NCBI RefSeq assembly: GCF_035582795.1
Contig: NC_134366.1
Coordinates: forward strand, 150,087,519 to 150,151,518
Reading direction: 5' to 3'
Length of the DNA: 64,000 bases
Source: Mycteria americana
Taxonomy: Eukaryota; Chordata; Aves; Ciconiiformes; Ciconiidae
Position 1 is the stretch's first letter; the number at the start of each line of letters is the position of its first letter. The position numbers were made by a program, and so were the translations under genes. The notes under the pieces are model-generated. The model was not told where the DNA came from and did not search any database. It was given only the letters and a program-made list of their open reading frames with translations. Shown here piece after piece: positions 63,501-64,000 of this stretch.

Positions 63501-64000
63501 GGTATATCCAAGTGTTCAGATAGAAATGTACATTTCTTTGTACAGAGGACTTCGTAATATATAATTTTGTTGGTAATTGAAAGCTGCCTGCTTGTTCCCA
63601 CTATTAACACCCTTCGTGTACCTTAATCCTCAGAAATGACAGGGTACAATTTACTGTTTAATATGAGAAATGAGAGGAAACCCATAGTACTACATAGATT
63701 CTTTTGCTCACTGGTCCAACGCAACAATATGTATAATGTTTCACATGGTGAGAACAAATAAATAGTCTTCAATTTCATATAGTCAGCCAAGTTTATCATG
63801 TTCATAATTCTGTCTTCTACGCCTCATGCCCTTTACTTAGGTAATTCCCTAAATGCTCCGTATTCATCTCTTAGACTGCATGGGTTATAATCTTTGTATT
63901 TTGCTTAAGTAAGCAGGCAATCCAACTCCATCCTTACGTGGGTTTTCTGAAGACTTCTGTTCAATAACGCACAGCCAAGCTCTGGATCAGGTAATGATAG
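60591..64000 (+). other. CPQ: CPQ intron 2, right end of window
   Basis: About 3.4 kb of AT-rich sequence with a TA-repeat patch at about 63341-63370. No coding exon is recognised. The next CPQ exon, which would encode the ITAEV-like continuation of the protein, is not in the window. Confidence 0.65.
63341..63370. repeat. TA microsatellite
   Basis: Alternating TA with one interruption of five T. It is a simple low-complexity repeat. Confidence 0.85.

Noticed and set aside
1..64000. CRISPR arrays, bacterial operons, tRNA or rRNA genes
   Set aside because: No regularly spaced repeats, operon-like gene packing or clear RNA gene sequences were seen. All real genes here are spliced vertebrate genes.

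Overview
This is vertebrate nuclear DNA, almost certainly from a bird. Two kinds of evidence support that. The window carries four large CR1 retrotransposon copies, the dominant LINE of birds and other reptiles, with the typical 3' ends built from ATTCTGTG-like 8-mers. The genes are spliced, with GT-AG introns that are compact by mammalian standards. The species cannot be named from the sequence alone.

Layout. From 1 to about 12.4 kb lies the 3' part of SDC2 (syndecan-2) on the + strand. Four coding exons (679-790, 7870-7997, 8796-8931, 10194-10357) encode the heparan-sulfate-bearing ectodomain, the transmembrane helix and the short cytoplasmic tail ending in EFYA. A 3' UTR of about 2 kb follows, with several AATAAA signals. 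The signal-peptide exon lies upstream of the window. From 12.4 to 22.1 kb is AT-rich intergenic DNA with no recognisable gene. A CpG island at about 22.15-23.46 kb is the likely promoter and non-coding first exon of CPQ (carboxypeptidase Q, also called PGCP). The first coding exon of CPQ is at 47556-48012 on the + strand. The remaining CPQ exons, with the metal-binding catalytic residues, lie beyond the right edge. SDC2 followed by CPQ in the same orientation is also the human 8q22 order.

Mobile DNA. All four CR1 copies lie in the two CPQ introns. One at 38.0-40.4 kb (minus strand) is split by an 813-bp solo LTR with a perfect 5-bp target duplication. One at 42.9-45.1 kb (plus) is degenerate and internally deleted. 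One at 49.0-53.45 kb (plus) is nearly complete and retains an SGNH-esterase ORF1 domain, an APE endonuclease and a 545-codon uninterrupted reverse-transcriptase frame. It is itself interrupted by an antisense 3' fragment of the same subfamily. One at 58.3-60.6 kb is on the minus strand. The rest of the introns and the intergenic DNA is ordinary AT-rich sequence with scattered microsatellites.

SDC2 and CPQ are neighbours, not a functional unit: one is a cell-surface proteoglycan and the other a secreted/lysosomal metallodipeptidase. I found no bacterial-type operon, CRISPR array, defence system or other novel gene system. The most noteworthy items are the nested CR1 inverted repeat, the precisely bounded solo LTR, the SDC2 sequence peculiarities and the inferred CPQ promoter.
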